Source: Schaedlerella arabinosiphila
GTDB taxonomy: Bacteria > Bacillota > Clostridia > Lachnospirales > Lachnospiraceae
Direction of reading: 5' to 3'
NCBI RefSeq assembly: GCF_003885045.1
Contig: NZ_RHJS01000002.1
Coordinates: 1,736,001 to 1,800,000 of the forward strand
DNA length: 64,000 bases
This document shows, piece after piece, positions 9,276-18,588 of this stretch. Made by a program: the position numbers and the translations under genes. Within the stretch, counting starts at the first letter, position 1, and each line of letters opens with the position of its first letter. The notes beneath the pieces are model-generated. The model was not told the origin of the DNA, ran no database searches, and saw only the letters and a list, made by a program, of their open reading frames with translations.

Positions 9276-9317
9276 ATCAAAAAAGACAGGCCCTTTCAGT
9301 GTCTGTCTTTTTTTGAT
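9276..9317. terminator. Bidirectional terminator between prfA and carB
   Basis: The arm at 9276-9289 (ATC, A6, GACAG) pairs with 9303-9317 (CTGTC, T7, GAT). A-run and T-run on opposite sides give a U tract in both directions, as expected between convergent genes. Imperfect copies of GTATGCAGAAA lie just beyond in the gap before carB. Confidence 0.85.
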
Positions 9318-9391
9318 TCCATTGTATGCAGAAACGCTGCCAGCGGCATGTTTTCTGTATTCCATGTATGCAGAAATGCTTACGGCAGTCT

Positions 9392-12300
9392 CTATTTCAC
9401 TTCCGCGATATCCACCAGCGTCAGCTTCTTGATATCCGTATTCTCCAGGCTGGTGATCAGCGCCCGGGCCGTGTCCATTGCAGTCAGGACGTTGACCCCT
9501 GTCTCTATGGCGTTTCTGCGGATCACGAAGCCGTCTTTTGCGTGCTCCGCCCCCTGGGCCGGGGTGTCGATGACCAGGTCGATCTCATGGCCTAAGATCA
9601 GATCCAGCAGGTTGGGGGATTCCTGTTCGATCTTACGCACCGCGATGGCCTTCACCCCGCCGGCCTTCAATGCGGCGGCGGTGCCTGCGGTGGCGAAGAT
9701 CCGGTATCCGATGGCTGCGAACCGGCGGCCGATTTCCACCGCCTCCTCCTTGTCCTCGTCCCGCACCGTGAGGATCATATTCTTAAACCGGGGCAGCTTG
9801 ATCCCCGCCCCCAGAAAGGCTTTGTACAGGGCTTCGTCGAAGGTGGATGCGATGCCTAAGCATTCTCCGGTGGATTTCATCTCCGGCCCCAGGCTGATGT
9901 CCGCACCCCGGATCTTTTCAAAGGAGAATACCGGCATCTTGACTGCAAAGTATTCGGCTTCCCTCTGCAGGCCCGGCGTATATCCCAGCTCCCGGATCTT
10001 ACTGCCTGTGATCACACGGGACGCCAGGGGCACGATGGGGATACCGGTGACCTTGCTGATATAGGGCACGGTCCGGCTGGAACGGGGGTTGACCTCGATC
10101 ACATAGACGTCCTCCTCCCCGCAGACAATGAACTGGATGTTGATCAGCCCTACCACATGAAGGGCTTTTGCCAGCCGCCGGGTATACTCCGCGATCTTTT
10201 CCTTGGCCGCCTTTGTCAGGCTCTGGGCCGGATACACGGAGATGCTGTCCCCGGAATGGATACCGGCCCGTTCGATATGCTCCATGATTCCCGGGATCAG
10301 GATTTCCTCGCCGTCGCAGACCGCGTCCACCTCGATCTCTTTTCCGCTGAGGTACTTGTCCACCAGGATCGGATGATCCTGGGCGATCCGGTTGATGATG
10401 CCGATGAACTCATCAATATCGTGGTCGTTGATGGCGATCTGCATGCCCTGTCCGCCCAGCACGTAGGAGGGCCTTACCAGGACCGGATAGCCCAGACGGT
10501 TTGCCACCTCCTTGGCCTCCTCCGCGGTGTAGACGGTGCCGCCCGAGGGACGGGGGATCCCGCATTCCTCCAGGATCTGGTCGAACAGCTCCCGGTCCTC
10601 CGCCTTGTCCACATTTTCTGCCGAGGTTCCCAGGATCGGAACCCCCATCTTCATCAGGCTTTCCGTCAGCTTGATGGCGGTCTGTCCGCCGAACTGCACC
10701 ACCGCGCCGTCGGGCTGTTCCAGATCCACGATGCTCTCCACATCCTCCGGGGTCAGGGGTTCAAAATAGAGCTTGTCCGCAATGTCAAAATCCGTGCTGA
10801 CGGTCTCCGGATTGTTGTTCACGATGATGGTCTCATAGCCCTCCCGGGAAAATGCCCAGGTACAGTGCACGGAGCAGAAGTCAAACTCGATGCCCTGGCC
10901 GATCCGGATGGGGCCGGAGCCCAGAACCAGAACCTTCTTCCGGTCATTGGTTTTTGCCGCCTCATTTTCACTGCCGAATACGGAGTAGTAGTAGGGGGTC
11001 TCGGCGGCAAATTCTGCGGCGCAGGTGTCCACCATCTTATAGGCCGCCACAATGCCGTTTGCATGGCGCATGTCGTGGATCTCCCGCTCAGTCCTGCCGG
11101 TGAGCCTGCCGATCACGGCATCCGGAAATTCCATCCGCTTCGCCTCCTTTAAAAGCTCCGGCGTCAGCTCGCTTGTCTGAAGGGACTGCTCCATCTCCAC
11201 CAGGATGGCAAGCTTGTCGATGAACCATGGATCAATCATGGTCCGCTCGTGGATCGTATCATACTCAAACCCTCTGCGGAGGGCCTCCGCGATCCGCCAG
11301 ATCCGCATGTCGTCCACGATGGAAAGCTGTTCGGTCAGTTCTTCCCGATCCAGGCCGGTGAAATCATAGGACAAAAGGCAGTCCACATGCTGCTCCAGGG
11401 AACGGATGGCCTTCATCAGGGCGCCTTCGAAATTGTCGCAGATGCTCATCACTTCCCCGGTGGCCTTCATCTGGGTGGTCAGCGTCCGCTTGGCGCTGAT
11501 GAATTTGTCAAAAGGAAGCCTGGGGATTTTCACCACGCAGTAGTCCAGCATGGGCTCGAAGCTGGCATAGGTCTTGTGGGTGATGGCGTTTTTGATCTCA
11601 TCCAGCGTATACCCCAGGGCGATCTTTGCCGCCACCTTGGCGATGGGGTATCCGGTGGCCTTGGAAGCCAGGGCAGAAGAGCGGCTCACCCGGGGATTGA
11701 CCTCGATGACGCAGTACTCGAAGGATTCCGGATGGAGGGCGTACTGCACGTTGCAGCCTCCCGTGATCTTCAGCTCGTCGATGATTTTGAGTGCGGAGGT
11801 CCGCAGCATCTGGTACTCCTTGTCACCCAAAGTCTGGGATGGCGCAACAACGATGCTGTCCCCGGTATGGACGCCTACAGGGTCGATATTTTCCATATTA
11901 CATACGGTGATGCAGTTGCCCCGGCCGTCCCGCATCACCTCGTATTCGATCTCTTTCCAGCCGGCAATGCAGCGCTCCACCAAAACCTGTCCCACACGGG
12001 AGAGGCGCAGGCCGTTTTCCAAAATCTCCATGAGCTGGCCGGAATTGCGGGCAATCCCGCCGCCGCTTCCGCCCAGGGTATAGGCGGGGCGTAAGACCAC
12101 CGGATAGCCGATCTTCTGTGCAAAGGCCAGTCCGTCCTCCACGGACTCCACCACCAGGGAGGCGGCAACGGGCTCGCTGATGCGCTCCATGGCAGCCTTG
12201 AACTCCAGCCGGTCCTCCGCTTTTTTGATGGTCTCGGAGGTGGTTCCGATGAGACGCACATGGTGCTCACGCAGAAAACCGGATTCCTCCAGCTCCATGG

Positions 12301-12595
12301 CCAGGTTTAAGCCCGCCTGTCCCCCCAGGGTGGGAAGGATGCTGTCCGGCTGTTCCTTTAAAATCAACTGCTCCACCACTTCCGGCGTCAGGGGTTCGAT
12401 ATAGACTTTGTCCGCAATGTCCTTGTCGGTCATGATCGTGGCCGGGTTGGAATTTAAAAGTACCACCTCCAGGTTTTCTTCCTTCAAGGAACGGCATGCC
12501 TGGGTTCCTGCATAGTCAAACTCTGCGGCCTGGCCGATGACGATGGGGCCGGAGCCGATAACCAGTACTTTTTTGATGCTCATATCTCTAGGCAT
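9392..12595 (-). CDS. carB: Carbamoyl-phosphate synthase large subunit
   Basis: The 1067-residue protein has the usual duplicated architecture: two ATP-grasp halves (each starting with a VLVIGSGPI/VLVLGSGPI strand, near residues 10 and 550) and a C-terminal methylglyoxal-synthase-like regulatory domain (about 930-1060). It combines ammonia from CarA with bicarbonate and two ATP to form carbamoyl phosphate for pyrimidines and arginine. Its ATG overlaps the end of carA by 8 bases, so the pair is an operon. It ends at the shared terminator with prfA. Confidence 0.97.
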   Translation of the reverse strand: MPRDMSIKKVLVIGSGPIVIGQAAEFDYAGTQACRSLKEENLEVVLLNSNPATIMTDKDIADKVYIEPLTPEVVEQLILKEQPDSILPTLGGQAGLNLAMELEESGFLREHHVRLIGTTSETIKKAEDRLEFKAAMERISEPVAASLVVESVEDGLAFAQKIGYPVVLRPAYTLGGSGGGIARNSGQLMEILENGLRLSRVGQVLVERCIAGWKEIEYEVMRDGRGNCITVCNMENIDPVGVHTGDSIVVAPSQTLGDKEYQMLRTSALKIIDELKITGGCNVQYALHPESFEYCVIEVNPRVSRSSALASKATGYPIAKVAAKIALGYTLDEIKNAITHKTYASFEPMLDYCVVKIPRLPFDKFISAKRTLTTQMKATGEVMSICDNFEGALMKAIRSLEQHVDCLLSYDFTGLDREELTEQLSIVDDMRIWRIAEALRRGFEYDTIHERTMIDPWFIDKLAILVEMEQSLQTSELTPELLKEAKRMEFPDAVIGRLTGRTEREIHDMRHANGIVAAYKMVDTCAAEFAAETPYYYSVFGSENEAAKTNDRKKVLVLGSGPIRIGQGIEFDFCSVHCTWAFSREGYETIIVNNNPETVSTDFDIADKLYFEPLTPEDVESIVDLEQPDGAVVQFGGQTAIKLTESLMKMGVPILGTSAENVDKAEDRELFDQILEECGIPRPSGGTVYTAEEAKEVANRLGYPVLVRPSYVLGGQGMQIAINDHDIDEFIGIINRIAQDHPILVDKYLSGKEIEVDAVCDGEEILIPGIMEHIERAGIHSGDSISVYPAQSLTKAAKEKIAEYTRRLAKALHVVGLINIQFIVCGEEDVYVIEVNPRSSRTVPYISKVTGIPIVPLASRVITGSKIRELGYTPGLQREAEYFAVKMPVFSFEKIRGADISLGPEMKSTGECLGIASTFDEALYKAFLGAGIKLPRFKNMILTVRDEDKEEAVEIGRRFAAIGYRIFATAGTAAALKAGGVKAIAVRKIEQESPNLLDLILGHEIDLVIDTPAQGAEHAKDGFVIRRNAIETGVNVLTAMDTARALITSLENTDIKKLTLVDIAEVK

Positions 12596-13664
12596 TGTTT
12601 GATCCCTCCATCATTTCCAAAAATCTGTCAAACAGGTATCCTGAATCCTGGGGCCCCGGACACGCCTCCGGATGGAACTGGACCGTAAAAATCGGTTTGC
12701 CCACATATTCCAGCCCTTCATTGGTGCCGTCGTTGACATTGACAAAGGCAGGAACGGCAGCGGACGAATCCATCTGGTCGGTATCCACCACATAGCCGTG
12801 GTTCTGGGAGGAAATGTAGACCCGTCCGGTCCTCAGATCCTTGACCGGGTGGTTTCCGCCCCGGTGCCCGTATTTGAGCTTGTGGGTCTTAGCGCCTGCG
12901 GCAAGGGCCATGAGCTGGTGGCCGAGGCAGATCGCAAATACAGGAATATTCGACTGATATATTTTTTTGATTTCTTCGATAATAGAAACACAGTCCGCCG
13001 GGTCTCCAGGCCCGTTGGAAAGCATGATACCGTCCGGATTAGCGGAAATGATTTCCTCCGCGGCGGTGTGCGCCGGATAGATGGTCACCTCGCAGCCGCG
13101 TTCGTGTAAAGATCTGGCAATGTTCTGTTTTGCCCCTAGATCAAGAAGTGCTACCTTTTTGCCGTCCCCCGGAAGAACCTGTTTTTTGCGGCAGGTCGCC
13201 CTGGAAACAACGTCCCCGATATGGTATGACTTTAACAGAGGAAGAATCTCCTCACGGTTGTAATTCAGATTGGTGGTGATCATACCGTTCATGGTTCCCT
13301 TTTCCCGCAGAATCCTGGTCAGCGCGCGGGTGTCGATGCCTGCGATCCCCGGGATATCCTGCTGCGCCAGAAAATCCTGAATTGTGCCTTCACAGCGGAA
13401 ATTGCTGGGCCTGCGGGACAGCTCCCGCACAATATAGCCGTCCGGCCATGCCTTCCGGGATTCCATATCCGGTGTGATTCCGTAATTGCCGATTAAAGGA
13501 TAGGTCATCACAACGGCCTGTCCCGCGTAAGAAGGGTCTGTCAGCACCTCTAAATATCCTGTCATAGACGTATTGAATACGATTTCGCTGATCATGTCTC
13601 TTGTGGAACCGATGCTTGTACCTGTAAACACAGTTCCGTCTTCTAAAATGAGAAACGCTTTCAT
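12588..13664 (-). CDS. carA: Carbamoyl-phosphate synthase small (glutaminase) subunit
   Basis: The 358-residue protein has the CarA N-terminal domain and a class I glutamine amidotransferase domain with nucleophile C246 (FAICLGHQ) and catalytic H331 and E333 (FHPEACPG). It releases ammonia from glutamine and passes it to CarB. I start at the ATG at 13664, preceded by GGGAAAGGTG; an open frame continues 50 codons upstream but has no family similarity and covers the leader. No other pyrimidine genes are adjacent. Confidence 0.96.
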   Translation of the reverse strand: MKAFLILEDGTVFTGTSIGSTRDMISEIVFNTSMTGYLEVLTDPSYAGQAVVMTYPLIGNYGITPDMESRKAWPDGYIVRELSRRPSNFRCEGTIQDFLAQQDIPGIAGIDTRALTRILREKGTMNGMITTNLNYNREEILPLLKSYHIGDVVSRATCRKKQVLPGDGKKVALLDLGAKQNIARSLHERGCEVTIYPAHTAAEEIISANPDGIMLSNGPGDPADCVSIIEEIKKIYQSNIPVFAICLGHQLMALAAGAKTHKLKYGHRGGNHPVKDLRTGRVYISSQNHGYVVDTDQMDSSAAVPAFVNVNDGTNEGLEYVGKPIFTVQFHPEACPGPQDSGYLFDRFLEMMEGSNNA

Positions 13665-13785
13665 CCATTCACCTTTCCCTTCGTGTGTATTCGTCTTGTA
13701 GTAGCAGTCAACTGCCGGCGGCTCCCGGCGGGAGAGGGCAGCGGTATCCGGGAACGATCGGTGTCCGCATTCCCAAATTGTAAAG

Positions 13786-13814
13786 ATTATACTACAACTC
13801 CTTTGATAATTCAA
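13786..13814 (-). promoter_or_regulatory. Promoter of carAB
   Basis: On the minus strand TTGAAT (13809-13814) is followed by a 17-base spacer and a perfect TATAAT (13786-13791). The transcript would have a leader of about 115 bases containing GC-rich hairpins (for example CTCCCGCCGGGAG near 13725) but no clear U-tract attenuator or PyrR-binding consensus that I can recognise. Confidence 0.65.
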
Positions 13815-13900
13815 CTTGTTTTTTTCAGAGGGATTATTTATGGATTATCTGCGGGTTTAGAAAAGTTTAGAGGTTTATTTTCGGGAGAAAGACCTTTCTT

Positions 13901-13944
13901 CCTGCCGCTGTTCCAGATACGATTCTGCACAGAACAGCGGCAGG
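13901..13944 (-). terminator. Inverted repeat, likely terminator of the ABC operon
   Basis: A perfect 13-bp stem (CCTGCCGCTGTTC at 13901-13913 with 13932-13944) with an 18-base loop lies directly downstream of the minus-strand ABC permease. The run after the stem on the minus strand is A/G-rich, while TTTTCT follows on the plus strand, so termination efficiency on the minus strand is uncertain. Confidence 0.5.
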
Positions 13945-13959
13945 TTTTCTATCGGATTT

Positions 13960-14622
13960 TTAATATTCCTTCTTCTTCATAACATGCAGGGAGACCAGAA
14001 TGGAGATCCCCAGTATTCCGGCCGAGGTCAGACAAAGGAGCAGTGTCAGGACTGCCGTGTCCATTCGGGAAACAAGACTCCTGAATAACCCGGGAACATC
14101 AATATGGAAATGCCTTGCCAGCGCAATCCCACCAAAAAAGACTGCGTACGCTATTCCGATGATTACGGCAAATGCAATCCGGCTTTTTTCGGCTTCAAAT
14201 ATTAGCTGGATGGGGATCATCAGCGCATGGACTAACGCCGACCAAAGGGCGCATGACAGCAGAGCCCGCAGCATAAGTCCCGGATCAAAGGGGATACGGT
14301 TTGTGCAGACCGCGGCCAGGAGAAGCACGGAGGAGACCGCCAGTGATCCGGCCATCGTAACGAGCATCAGGACATATTTTTCCATTGCATAGCCCCTGCG
14401 GCTGACCGGAAGCGTCAGAAGAAAGCTCATCCCGTTGGAGTGCTGGTCGTAGGAGATCGTAGACGTAGATGCCAAAGAAAACATGATGGTGATATAGCCG
14501 ATGATGAAGGGAATGCCGCTGGTGCCGAATAACAAAAACGCAAACGAGATCACCATGGATAAAACAACCAGCATCTTTTGCTTCTTTAATAATTGAAAAT
14601 CTTTAATCAATAATCCTTTCAT
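13960..14622 (-). CDS. ABC-2 type transporter permease
   Basis: The 220-residue protein starts MKGLLIKDFQLLKKQKMLVV and has six predicted hydrophobic segments with the motif TLPVSRRGYAMEKY, typical of ABC-2 permeases of the YtrC/ABC2_membrane_5 kind. It would form the membrane channel for the ATPase encoded immediately upstream. The substrate is not evident; related GntR-linked operons respond to cell-wall or antimicrobial stress. It is the last gene of a three-gene operon starting at the GntR regulator. Confidence 0.85.
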   Translation of the reverse strand: MKGLLIKDFQLLKKQKMLVVLSMVISFAFLLFGTSGIPFIIGYITIMFSLASTSTISYDQHSNGMSFLLTLPVSRRGYAMEKYVLMLVTMAGSLAVSSVLLLAAVCTNRIPFDPGLMLRALLSCALWSALVHALMIPIQLIFEAEKSRIAFAVIIGIAYAVFFGGIALARHFHIDVPGLFRSLVSRMDTAVLTLLLCLTSAGILGISILVSLHVMKKKEY

Positions 14623-14690
14623 AGCTTATAATCCTTTCATTCTATTCTTTCTATTGATTGATTCAGAGTCCATATTCCTGGTTTGTTCCT

Positions 14691-15542
14691 TTATCCGAGG
14701 GCTTTCCCGCAGATCATCATCAAGATCAGCTCGTCAATGCTGCCTTTTTCCACCGTAATCTCCGGGTGGTTTTCCAGATAGAACTGCTTCTGATCCGTCA
14801 GGCAGCTATACCCGAAGGTTTCCTTTTTATACCGGAGGACGTAAGATTTGTCCAGGGCGTCGTATTGCTCCTCTGTCATCTTGAGAAGGGCGTAGCTATC
14901 CAGCAGCACATCCGTGTCCTCGTGGAGGATGATCTTTCCCTCATGGATCATATACAGGTCGTCGCAGAAGCCTTCCAGATCCGCGGAAATGTGGGAGCTG
15001 ATCAGGATGGAACGGTCTCCCGGCTCCATGTATTCCCGCAGCAGATCCAGCAGATGGTCTCTTGCGATCACGTCCAGTCCGGCGGTGGGTTCGTCCAGAA
15101 CGAGCAGCCGGGCATTGTGGGAAATGGCTGTCAGGACCTGCAGCTTCTGCTTCATCCCGGTGGAAAATTCCTGCAGCTTCTTCTTTGTGGGAATGGAAAA
15201 CTCTTCGCATTTTTTCAGGAAGTTATCCTTTTGAAAATCGGGATACATGGCGCGGAGTATGGGAATCAGCTCCTGAACCGTCAGAGAGCCGCTAAAGCCG
15301 GAATCCGACAGGACCACGCCGATCCGGGCCTTATCCTGCAGATCCAGGTCTTGGGCCGGTTTTCCAAAGATCTGTAAGGAGCCTCCCTCCGGGGAGATCA
15401 GCCCCAGGATCGCTTTAAACGTGGTGCTTTTTCCGGCCCCGTTCTTCCCCACCAGGCCGGTGACGCAGCCCTTGCGGACCTCCATGGAGCACTCCAAATC
15501 AAATCCTTTATAGTGCTTGGTTACGTGTTCTAGTCTTAACAT
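14691..15542 (-). CDS. ABC transporter ATP-binding protein
   Basis: The protein starts MLRLEHVTKHYKGF and contains Walker A GKNGAGKST at 32-40, signature EFSTGMKQK and Walker B LVLDEPTAGLD. The signature FSTGMKQKL variant is common in ABC-2 exporters. Start chosen at the ATG at 15542: GGAGG lies 9 bases upstream and only one base separates it from the stop of the GntR gene. It powers the permease encoded next. Confidence 0.92.
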   Translation of the reverse strand: MLRLEHVTKHYKGFDLECSMEVRKGCVTGLVGKNGAGKSTTFKAILGLISPEGGSLQIFGKPAQDLDLQDKARIGVVLSDSGFSGSLTVQELIPILRAMYPDFQKDNFLKKCEEFSIPTKKKLQEFSTGMKQKLQVLTAISHNARLLVLDEPTAGLDVIARDHLLDLLREYMEPGDRSILISSHISADLEGFCDDLYMIHEGKIILHEDTDVLLDSYALLKMTEEQYDALDKSYVLRYKKETFGYSCLTDQKQFYLENHPEITVEKGSIDELILMMICGKALG

Positions 15543-15543
15543 C

Positions 15544-15918
15544 TTATTGATCCTCCAATACAATCTGAAATAAATCTGTAATCTCCTGGTTGCTCATACC
15601 GCAGCTTCGGCCCTTCCGGATCGCCATCTCCAGGTCGGCCTCCACTTCTTTTTTCTTCTCCTCCAGCATCAGCTCCTGGCTGGCCAGCGTGACAAAGCTG
15701 CCTTTCCCGTGTACGGTGACGACAAAGCCCTCCGCGTCCAGCGCGTCGTAGGCTTTCTTTACGGTCAGCGCGCTGACTTTCAGCTCCTTGGAGAGGGTGC
15801 GCACCGATGGGAGCATGGCCCCCTCCTGCAGATCCCCGCTCATGATGAACTTCTTGATCTGCGAGACGATCTGTTCGTAGATGGGCTGCATGGAAGAATT
15901 GTTGATGATCAATTTCAC
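15544..15918 (-). CDS. GntR-family regulator, YtrA type
   Basis: This short (about 124 residues) GntR protein has the winged helix (PIYEQIVSQIKKFIMSGDL to GKGSFVTLAS) and a brief C-terminal helical tail, as in the YtrA subfamily that represses an adjacent ABC operon. Start choice: AAGGAGGG touches an ATG at 15924, leaving almost no spacing, whereas GTG at 15918 has 6-7 bases. I therefore prefer GTG. The promoter lies within a dyad array just upstream, pointing to autorepression. The next gene starts one base after its stop. Confidence 0.9.
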   Translation of the reverse strand: MKLIINNSSMQPIYEQIVSQIKKFIMSGDLQEGAMLPSVRTLSKELKVSALTVKKAYDALDAEGFVVTVHGKGSFVTLASQELMLEEKKKEVEADLEMAIRKGRSCGMSNQEITDLFQIVLEDQ

Positions 15919-15938
15919 TGTCATCCCTCCTTCTGTAC

Positions 15939-15987
15939 AAACAGTATATAACAGCAATAAACAGTTGTCAACTGTTTTATACTGTTT
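15939..15987 (-). promoter_or_regulatory. gntR promoter with nested operator dyads
   Basis: On the minus strand a consensus TTGACA (15966-15971), 17-base spacer and TATACT (15943-15948) drive the operon. A 19-bp palindrome AAACAGTTGTCAACTGTTT (15959-15977) covers the -35. Outer arms AAACAGTATA (15939-15948) and TATACTGTTT (15978-15987) form a second, perfectly symmetrical 10-bp pair, of which one arm contains the -10. This is the expected site of the YtrA-type repressor. Confidence 0.8.
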
Positions 15988-16040
15988 ATCGAAAAATAAT
16001 TTTGTTTCACTGTGGACAGTTTTATGATATAATGAAATAG

Positions 16041-16069
16041 TTGACAAAAACTGGAAGCGGTATTACATT
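16041..16069 (+). promoter_or_regulatory. Promoter of the HAD/EamA genes
   Basis: TTGACA at 16041-16046, a 17-base spacer and TACATT at 16064-16069 point toward the HAD gene. A further CAGTTTTAT motif similar to the neighbouring operator half-site lies at 16016-16024, so the GntR protein might also affect this divergent promoter. Confidence 0.5.
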
Positions 16070-16155
16070 CATAATACGCGGATGAGCAAGGATTTTGTTT
16101 CCAATGTCATCCATCCGTTGATTTTTTGGATAAAGCGACAGGAAAAGGAGCTGCT

Positions 16156-16818
16156 ATGATTAAAGGTGCGATATTTGACGTAGACGGTACACTGCTGAAT
16201 TCCATGCCCGTCTGGGAAAATTTAGGCGAGCTTTACCTGAAATCCGTCGGGGTCGAGGCGGAGCCGGGGCTGGGCGAGGAACTGTCTGCCATGAGCCTGC
16301 CGCAGGGGGCGGATTATCTGATCCAGCACTACCATCTGGGGAAGACGCGGAACAAGGTTCTGGACGGCATCAACCAGCAGGTTCGGGATTTTTATGCCCA
16401 GAAGGTTCCCTTAAAGCCGGGAGTCCGGGATTTTCTGGAGGGTTTGAGGGAATATCGGATTCCGATGGTCATCGTGACCTCCAGCGACCGGGGAAATGTA
16501 GAGGCCGCGCTGAAACGGCTGGGCGTGCTGAATTTTTTCGATGGGATGCTGACCTGTACGGAGATGGGAACCGACAAGAACCGGCCGGACATCTATCTGG
16601 CCGCGTCCCTGCAGCTGGATACGGAGCCATGGGAAACCCTTGTCTTTGAGGATGCTTACCACGCCGTCCTGACCGCAAAAAAATACGGCTTCCGGACGGT
16701 GGCTGTATACGACGAAGCCAACGACGGGAAGCTTGGCAAGATCTGGAATACGGCGGATATCTATCTGTCCGAATATGCGGACTTTGATCTGTTTTGGAGG
16801 AGAGTGTCAAAATTGTGA
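16156..16818 (+). CDS. HAD-superfamily phosphatase (subfamily IA)
   Basis: The protein begins MIKGAIFDVDGTLLNS with the nucleophile motif DVDGT at residues 8-12, has VIVTSSDRGNVEAAL (motif II) and TLVFEDAYHAVLTAKK (motif IV), and a helical cap of the beta-phosphoglucomutase type. Members hydrolyse small phosphorylated metabolites; the substrate cannot be read from sequence. The ATG at 16156 has AAGGAG five bases upstream. Its stop overlaps the next start (GTGA). Confidence 0.9.
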   Translation: MIKGAIFDVDGTLLNSMPVWENLGELYLKSVGVEAEPGLGEELSAMSLPQGADYLIQHYHLGKTRNKVLDGINQQVRDFYAQKVPLKPGVRDFLEGLREYRIPMVIVTSSDRGNVEAALKRLGVLNFFDGMLTCTEMGTDKNRPDIYLAASLQLDTEPWETLVFEDAYHAVLTAKKYGFRTVAVYDEANDGKLGKIWNTADIYLSEYADFDLFWRRVSKL

Positions 16819-17681
16819 AAGAAAAAAAGAAAGCTCTTGCAGTCATTTACATCCTGCTTTCCGCGCTGTTCTTTTCGCTGATGAATATGTTTGTGAGGCT
16901 GTCCGGAGACCTGCCGTCGGTGCAGAAAAGCTTTTTCCGCAACCTGGTATCCCTTGTCTTTGCCGCTGCGATCTTAAAACGGGAGGGTGCGTGGTTTTCG
17001 GGAAAACGGGAGAATATCCGGTATCTGCTTCTGCGCTCTGGGGCGGGAACATTGGGAATCCTCTGCAACTTTTACGCGGTGGATCATCTGGTGCTGGCGG
17101 ACGCATCCATGCTGAATAAGATGTCGCCGTTTTTTGCAATCGTGTTCAGTTACCTGATCCTGAAGGAGAAGATCCGGCTTCCCCAGGCGCTGATCGTGGG
17201 ATGCGCCTTTGCGGGAAGCCTTCTGATCATCAAACCGACGGAAGCGGTGTTCCATTCCCCTGCGGCCCTGATCGGGCTGTTGGGCGGCCTGGGGGCCGGA
17301 ATTGCATATACCTATGTCCGGGTGCTGGGGACGAAGGGGGAAAAAGGGCCTTTTGTCGTATTTGTATTTTCCGCCTTTTCCTGCGCGGTGACGCTGCCTT
17401 ACCTCCTGCTGTATTTTCAGCCTATGTCAAGAGGGCAGCTTTTGAGCCTTCTGCTGGCGGGGCTTTCTGCGGCGGGCGGGCAGTTCAGCATTACCGCGGC
17501 GTATTTCCACGCCCCTGCAAAAGAAATATCCGTATATGATTATTCCCAGATCCTTTTTTCGGCAGTCCTGGGTTTTTTCGTGTTCGGGCAGATACCGGAC
17601 GCGCTGAGCTGGATCGGGTACGGGATCATTTGTTCCATGGCCGTTGCCATGTTTTTATATAACCGGAAACGGACCTTGTGA
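16815..17681 (+). CDS. EamA/DMT-family transporter
   Basis: About 288 residues with ten hydrophobic segments arranged as two five-helix repeats, the hallmark of drug/metabolite transporters with two EamA domains. KMSPFFAIVFSYLILKEKI closes the first repeat. The likely role is export of an amino acid or other metabolite, with unknown substrate. A GTG at 16815 overlaps the upstream stop and is preceded by GGAGGAG; a TTG at 16794 is possible but lies upstream of that site. Confidence 0.88.
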   Translation: MKEKKKALAVIYILLSALFFSLMNMFVRLSGDLPSVQKSFFRNLVSLVFAAAILKREGAWFSGKRENIRYLLLRSGAGTLGILCNFYAVDHLVLADASMLNKMSPFFAIVFSYLILKEKIRLPQALIVGCAFAGSLLIIKPTEAVFHSPAALIGLLGGLGAGIAYTYVRVLGTKGEKGPFVVFVFSAFSCAVTLPYLLLYFQPMSRGQLLSLLLAGLSAAGGQFSITAAYFHAPAKEISVYDYSQILFSAVLGFFVFGQIPDALSWIGYGIICSMAVAMFLYNRKRTL

Positions 17682-17714
17682 AACGAAATCAGTCAAAGAG
17701 TGAGGGTGAAATCC

Positions 17715-18497
17715 ATGAGCAGTGAGAATAATAATAATGATGATATTGCGGTGAAGCGGGCAGCCGCCGAGATGCTCCGGAAGGCAGAGGCGGTCTACAT
17801 GATCCTGTCCCTTTGCACCAGAATGCCTTATGTGGTCTGCGACGAGGCCACTTACGACGATGAGATCCTTCTGTATTTTGAGGAAGAAGCGGCAAAGGCG
17901 GCGGTGAAAAAGCTGCTGGAGAAAAAGGAGCCTGTGCAGGCGGTGAAGATCGAGAAAAAGGATCTGCTGGCATTCTATGTCAGCCTGATGCCTCTGGGGG
18001 TCAACTGCATCTTTGTGAACCGGGATACGCCGGTGGAGATCTCCATCCAGCTCCATGAGATCATCCGCAGGAAGGAGCCGGAAGAGGAGGGGAAGGTCCT
18101 GATCGAGAATCCCCAGCTCCATCTGACGGCCCTTTATTTTATGCAGTCGGTGCGGAAAGCGCAGAAAGTGGAGCTGACAGAGGAATTAAAAGAGCTCCAT
18201 GAGGAAATGATGGTACATTATCAGCGCGGGAAATACATCATCCCGGTCAAAGAAAACGCCGGAACGCTGGTGATGAAACAGAAAAACGGACAGGTCTTCC
18301 AGCCTGTTTTTACGGATATTCAGGAATATAAAAAGTTTTTGAGTATGCAGCAGGAGAAGGAGATCAAGTCCGCGGTGCTCCCGGCGGACCAGATTCCGGG
18401 ACTCCTTGCGCCGGAGACGTCGGGCGTGGTGGTCAATCCCTTCGGCGTGAACCTGCAGCTTCAGATCAAACGTGGGAAGCAGGTGAAGAACGGATAG
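17715..18497 (+). CDS. SseB-like domain protein
   Basis: The protein of about 260 residues resembles SseB-type proteins: an N-terminal mixed domain with YYVV/ILLYFEEEAAKAAV-type strands and a C-terminal part holding YIIPVKENAG, VFQPVFTDIQEYKKF and GVVVNPFGVNLQL. SseB was named for altered serine sensitivity and its function is unclear. It is cytoplasmic, with no signal or membrane helix. ATG at 17715 follows GAGGGTG. It is probably the last gene of the HAD-EamA transcript. Confidence 0.7.
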   Translation: MSSENNNNDDIAVKRAAAEMLRKAEAVYMILSLCTRMPYVVCDEATYDDEILLYFEEEAAKAAVKKLLEKKEPVQAVKIEKKDLLAFYVSLMPLGVNCIFVNRDTPVEISIQLHEIIRRKEPEEEGKVLIENPQLHLTALYFMQSVRKAQKVELTEELKELHEEMMVHYQRGKYIIPVKENAGTLVMKQKNGQVFQPVFTDIQEYKKFLSMQQEKEIKSAVLPADQIPGLLAPETSGVVVNPFGVNLQLQIKRGKQVKNG

Positions 18498-18558
18498 CGC
18501 CTGCCGGATGACAGGAATGTGTCTGCCCGGGGAACGGCCGGAGGGAATGTCAGAAAAA

Positions 18559-18588
18559 AGCGGACTGAATGCACGCAGCCGCTATTTT
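18559..18588 (+). terminator. Terminator upstream of the CDF gene
   Basis: AGCGGaCTG (18559-18567) pairs with CAGCCGCT (18576-18583) with one bulged A, preceded by A6 and followed by ATTTT. A second perfect 8-bp hairpin, GCCTTGCA/TGCAAGGC (18600-18607 with 18614-18621), lies just beyond. I see no gene in the 18498-18706 gap. Confidence 0.55.
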
